Notes under the pieces: model-generated
What the model was told of the DNA's origin: nothing
What the model saw: the letters and a program-made list of their open reading frames with translations, nothing else
The model's database searches: none
NCBI GenBank assembly: GCA_028065135.1
Contig: JAPTWR010000028.1
Span: 1-18,891 of the forward strand
Origin: Acidithiobacillus sp.
GTDB taxonomy: Bacteria; Pseudomonadota; Gammaproteobacteria; Acidithiobacillales; Acidithiobacillaceae
Direction of reading: 5' to 3'
DNA: 18,891 nucleotides
Program-made: the position numbers and the translations under genes
Shown: positions 16,917 to 18,891 of the stretch, one piece after another
Numbering within the stretch: position 1 is the stretch's first letter
Layout of the letters: each line of letters opens with the position of its first letter

Positions 16917-17061
16917 AGGGTCAATCGCAAACGGGTGCAGCGATGGATGCGCACCTTGGGTTTGGCGGGCATGGCCCCAGGGCCGCACACCAGCCGACCC
17001 CATCCGGAGCATAAGGTTTATCCCTATCAGTATGGACGGTCGTGGCCGCGCCTTGGATAAC
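16917..17061 (+). pseudogene. IS3-family transposase (orfB) remnant with internal deletion
   Basis: From 16917 the plus strand reads RVNRKRVQRWMRTLGLAGM, then APGPHTSRPHPEHKVYPY up to 17027. This is the HTH_21-type region of IS3-family orfB, just before the integrase core. At 17026 a different frame continues ISMDGRGRALDN (17026-17061), which in intact transposases lies more than 100 residues later, just before the IFVERLWR block. The middle, with the first catalytic aspartates, is therefore missing and the frame is broken; what follows 17061 no longer matches. Intact orfB is about 270-300 residues, so under one fifth is left. The identification rests on recalled family motifs; no terminal repeats are visible. 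Confidence 0.75.
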
Positions 17062-17400
17062 GACCTTTCGAGCCCGCAGCTCACCGGCGGAAGGATCGTT
17101 CTGGATGGCTGCCCTGCGCGCCATCCTCCTCGCCAAACCTCCTGTAGCTCGTGACCATCATATTTTACCCGATCAGACCACATCGGCGGAGTTATTCGAG
17201 GTGCCCTGCCAGAAGACGTAGCCGTTTTCCCCCAGGCTGTGCATAGAACTCTCAAGCAAATGTAATATAACGGAATTTTTGAGCTTACCGAACAATATGG
17301 GCATTGCCATCTGTTGTGTTTTGCCGACACCCCTGGGGGGGCAGGACGGCATGGATTCTTTCCACATATGGGAGGATCTGCATATGCAACCAATGGGAAT
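17062..17400. other. Gene-poor stretch between transposase remnant and sigma-54 promoter
   Basis: Open frames on the minus strand cross this stretch (for example 16872-17441 and 17173-17907), but their translations are low in structure, rich in Cys, Pro, Arg and Ser, have no family motif and lack convincing ribosome sites. I see no gene, RNA or clear repeat. Confidence 0.5.
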
Positions 17401-17401
17401 T

Positions 17402-17418
17402 TCATGGTTTTTCCATGA
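17402..17418. repeat. Inverted repeat next to the sigma-54 promoter
   Basis: TCATGG and CCATGA form a perfect 6-bp inverted repeat around five T residues. It lies 10 bp upstream of the sigma-54-type promoter and could be an operator, although bacterial enhancer-binding proteins usually bind further upstream. Confidence 0.4.
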
Positions 17419-17427
17419 TTCATCGGC

Positions 17428-17445
17428 TTGGCATGATTCATGCTT
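17428..17445 (+). promoter_or_regulatory. Sigma-54 (RpoN) promoter candidate
   Basis: TTGGCATGATTCATGCTT matches the consensus YTGGCACGrNNNTTGCW except for two positions (C to T and T to A). The invariant GG (17430-17431) and GC (17442-17443) have the required spacing. Transcription would start near 17455 and read into the small ORF and the KpsE/Wzz-like gene. The core is also a 13-bp palindrome (GCATGA-T-TCATGC, 17431-17443), and CATGATTCAT is present twice (17414-17423 and 17432-17441). Use of this promoter would need RpoN and an enhancer-binding activator, neither encoded in the window. Confidence 0.65.
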
Positions 17446-17582
17446 AAAATCGCCTGGCCTGATGGTGCGGGCGACTAAGCGCCTAGAGTAGATCCCGACC
17501 GCCCGGCAGAGCCTGACGCCATGGTGCGAGAAGGGTCTTGCAGGCGACCGCCGCGATAGGCGCAGAGGAGATATCGATTCCC

Positions 17583-17801
17583 ATGGAAACCCGTATGACC
17601 TATTGGCGCTCGCTTTTGCGGTGCATACCCAACATGCGGTTGGTTCCAAGCCACACCAACGAGTTGCGCACGGCGCTGCGGGATGCGTTGGACGAAATAG
17701 AGGACTTGCGCGGCCAAGTGGAGCGCGAGAGGCAACGCTATGCCCGACTGGAGGCCAACAGCCGGCCGCTATCCCCATTGAGATGGAGTGGCAGGTGTTG
17801 A
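17583..17801 (+). CDS. Small hypothetical protein with coiled coil
   Basis: This 72-residue ORF starts METRMTYWRSLLRCIPNMR and then has a strongly charged heptad stretch (NELRTALRDALDEIEDLRGQ, followed by VERERQRYARLEA), which predicts a coiled coil. GAGGAG lies about 11 bases before the ATG at 17583, and a second ATG at 17598 is possible. It is the first ORF after the sigma-54-type promoter and ends 51 bp before the KpsE/Wzz-like gene, so the two may be co-transcribed. I do not recognise a family. It could be a real small protein or the remains of a larger coiled-coil gene. Confidence 0.45.
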   Translation: METRMTYWRSLLRCIPNMRLVPSHTNELRTALRDALDEIEDLRGQVERERQRYARLEANSRPLSPLRWSGRC

Positions 17802-17852
17802 TGTGGCTTTGTTCCGCAGATGAATCATAGAAACCGATATGGAGAATTTCCG

Positions 17853-18812
17853 ATGAGTTCCTGGGCGTCCCGTCATAAGCTTTTGATCGGACTTGTGTTC
17901 GTACCAAACCTGCTCAATGCGGCCTACTGGGTTGCCCATCCGGATCAATACACCGTCACCACCAACCTGCTGGTGTACCGGAGAAGCTCCGGCACCAGCT
18001 TTTCCGGCGTCCTGCAAGGAAACGCCGGCGGGGCCGACAGCGGCGCGGGGCGGGTGCTGGCTTCCCTCCTGAAAGCGGGCAGTACCTGGCGGGCGGTGGA
18101 TAGCAAACTGGATCTGGCGCGGATCTACCGGTGGGGGCCGTTGTACGGGTATTGCAGCGCCACCAATTTCTGGTCGTGCGGCGCGAAAGGCTTGCTATCT
18201 ACCTATCGGGACCGGCTGCGTCCCCGCGTGAATCCCAAGAGCGGGGTGCTGTCCGTGCATTCCACCGCCTACACCGCCGCGAACAGCCTGGCCGTCCTGC
18301 AACAGGCGACTGCCGTTGCCGAACGGCGCCTTCTGCGCATGCACCAGCAAGAGTCCCTCGCGCAGTTGGCGCAGGCCCGGCGCCTGGTCCAAACCTTGAC
18401 CGGCAGCCTCGACACGGCGCAGGAAGCCAGCAATGCCTATCTACAAGCGCAAAAGAGCCTGTTTCCCAGTGCTGAGGACGCCGCCGCGCTTCGCCTGATG
18501 AACACTCTGGAGACCGAATCAGCGCGGATCGACGCGCAACGCCAGGCTCTCACCAGCGGCGCCCCCCACAGCCCGATGATCGGAAATCTGGACGCCGAAG
18601 CCGCGGCGGTCCGCCAGCGTATAGACCGGCTGCAGCGGCAAAAACCTCAGTTATCTGCGGTGCTTGGCCACTACACCCTTTTGCAGATGCGGGTCGACTC
18701 CTTGCGGGAACAACTGAAGCTGGCCAATGCGGCCTATGTGCAGGCCCAGATCGCGTCCGTTCGTCCCTTATGTCTTGGAGCCAGTCCTTGTGGATTGGTA
18801 CCCTTCGGCTGA
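17853..18812 (+). CDS. KpsE/Wzz-like polysaccharide co-polymerase, apparently frameshifted or truncated at the C-terminus
   Basis: The 319-residue product has an N-terminal membrane helix (about residues 10-28, LLIGLVFVPNLLNAAYWVA), a beta segment (DQYTVTTNLLVYRR), and a long helical, Gln- and Ala-rich region (about 150-300). This is the layout of capsule export proteins of the KpsE/CtrB/BexC type and of related Wzz proteins. Such proteins span the periplasm and link the exporter to the outer-membrane channel. They normally end in a second membrane helix; here the frame instead runs into SVRPLCLGASPCGLVPFG and stops. The ATG at 17853 has GGAGA 8 bases upstream. The other reading frame from about 18760 reads YVLEPVLVDWYPSADPRS, suggesting a frameshift near 18757-18760. 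Confidence 0.65.
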   Translation: MSSWASRHKLLIGLVFVPNLLNAAYWVAHPDQYTVTTNLLVYRRSSGTSFSGVLQGNAGGADSGAGRVLASLLKAGSTWRAVDSKLDLARIYRWGPLYGYCSATNFWSCGAKGLLSTYRDRLRPRVNPKSGVLSVHSTAYTAANSLAVLQQATAVAERRLLRMHQQESLAQLAQARRLVQTLTGSLDTAQEASNAYLQAQKSLFPSAEDAAALRLMNTLETESARIDAQRQALTSGAPHSPMIGNLDAEAAAVRQRIDRLQRQKPQLSAVLGHYTLLQMRVDSLREQLKLANAAYVQAQIASVRPLCLGASPCGLVPFG

Positions 18813-18822
18813 TCCCCGGAGC

Positions 18823-18887
18823 GAGGCAAGCAAGATTGTGTTCGTCCTAAGGACTTGATCCTGTGTACCAGATCAATCGCTTGCCTC
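18823..18887. repeat. 9-bp inverted repeat at right edge
   Basis: GAGGCAAGC (18823-18831) is repeated in inverted form as GCTTGCCTC (18879-18887), with the odd palindrome GTCCTAAGGAC (18844-18854) between. It may be the end of a mobile element or a hairpin downstream of the broken gene; the window ends too soon to tell. Confidence 0.5.
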
Positions 18888-18891
18888 ACCT

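Noticed and set aside
17173..17907. 244-residue minus-strand reading frame
   Set aside because: Composition is irregular, no motif is present, and it runs across the sigma-54 promoter, the small coiled-coil ORF and the start of the KpsE-like gene.
1..18891. CRISPR array, rRNA or toxin-antitoxin pair
   Set aside because: I saw no regularly spaced repeats, no rRNA sequence and no recognisable toxin or antitoxin pair in either strand.

Overview
The window looks like part of a surface-polysaccharide locus of a Gram-negative bacterium. The gene set (DprE1/DprE2-type enzymes, a fused HAD-UbiA protein, an ABC-2 polysaccharide exporter, very large multidomain glycosyltransferases, a KpsE/Wzz-like protein) and the mixed but mostly moderately high GC content would fit an Acidithiobacillus-type proteobacterium. 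That organism guess is an inference from overall look only and is not proven by any marker gene here.

Layout. Positions 1-15200 hold one long run of twelve genes on the minus strand, read from right to left: ABC-2 permease (wzm-like), ABC ATPase (wzt-like), sulfotransferase-like protein, a 1249-residue methyltransferase/double glycosyltransferase, HAD-UbiA fusion, DprE1-like FAD oxidase, DprE2-like reductase, an 809-residue GT-C-like membrane protein, an NAD-dependent epimerase/dehydratase, a FAD amine-oxidase-type protein, a GtrA-family membrane protein, and the first 50 codons of a family-2 glycosyltransferase that runs off the left edge. Most junctions overlap by 1-16 bp (ATGA or TGATG) or are separated by about 10 bp, so the set reads as one operon with translational coupling. 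On the plus strand, divergent from the operon, lie a family-4 glycosyltransferase (15307-16509) and a tRNA-Lys(UUU) with its own promoter (16577-16715). After the tRNA comes about 1.1 kb of mostly broken DNA, including an internally deleted IS3-type transposase remnant. A strong sigma-54 promoter candidate follows (17428-17445), then a small coiled-coil ORF and a KpsE/Wzz-like inner-membrane gene that seems frameshifted or truncated near the right edge.

How the genes work together. The HAD-UbiA protein, the DprE1-like oxidase and the DprE2-like reductase correspond to the steps that turn phosphoribosyl diphosphate and polyprenyl phosphate into polyprenyl-phosphoryl-D-arabinofuranose in mycobacteria. 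A GtrA-family protein (the family of Rv3789, encoded beside dprE1 in Mycobacterium tuberculosis) and a large polytopic GT-C-like protein with a periplasmic tail are in the same operon. The simplest reading is a D-arabinofuranose donor pathway with a flippase or anchor and a candidate arabinosyltransferase, joined to an ABC-exported, possibly methylated and sulfated glycan. Two otherwise unrelated proteins of the operon, the GT-C-like protein and the giant glycosyltransferase, end in what looks like the same uncharacterised beta-rich domain with a GNYG motif.
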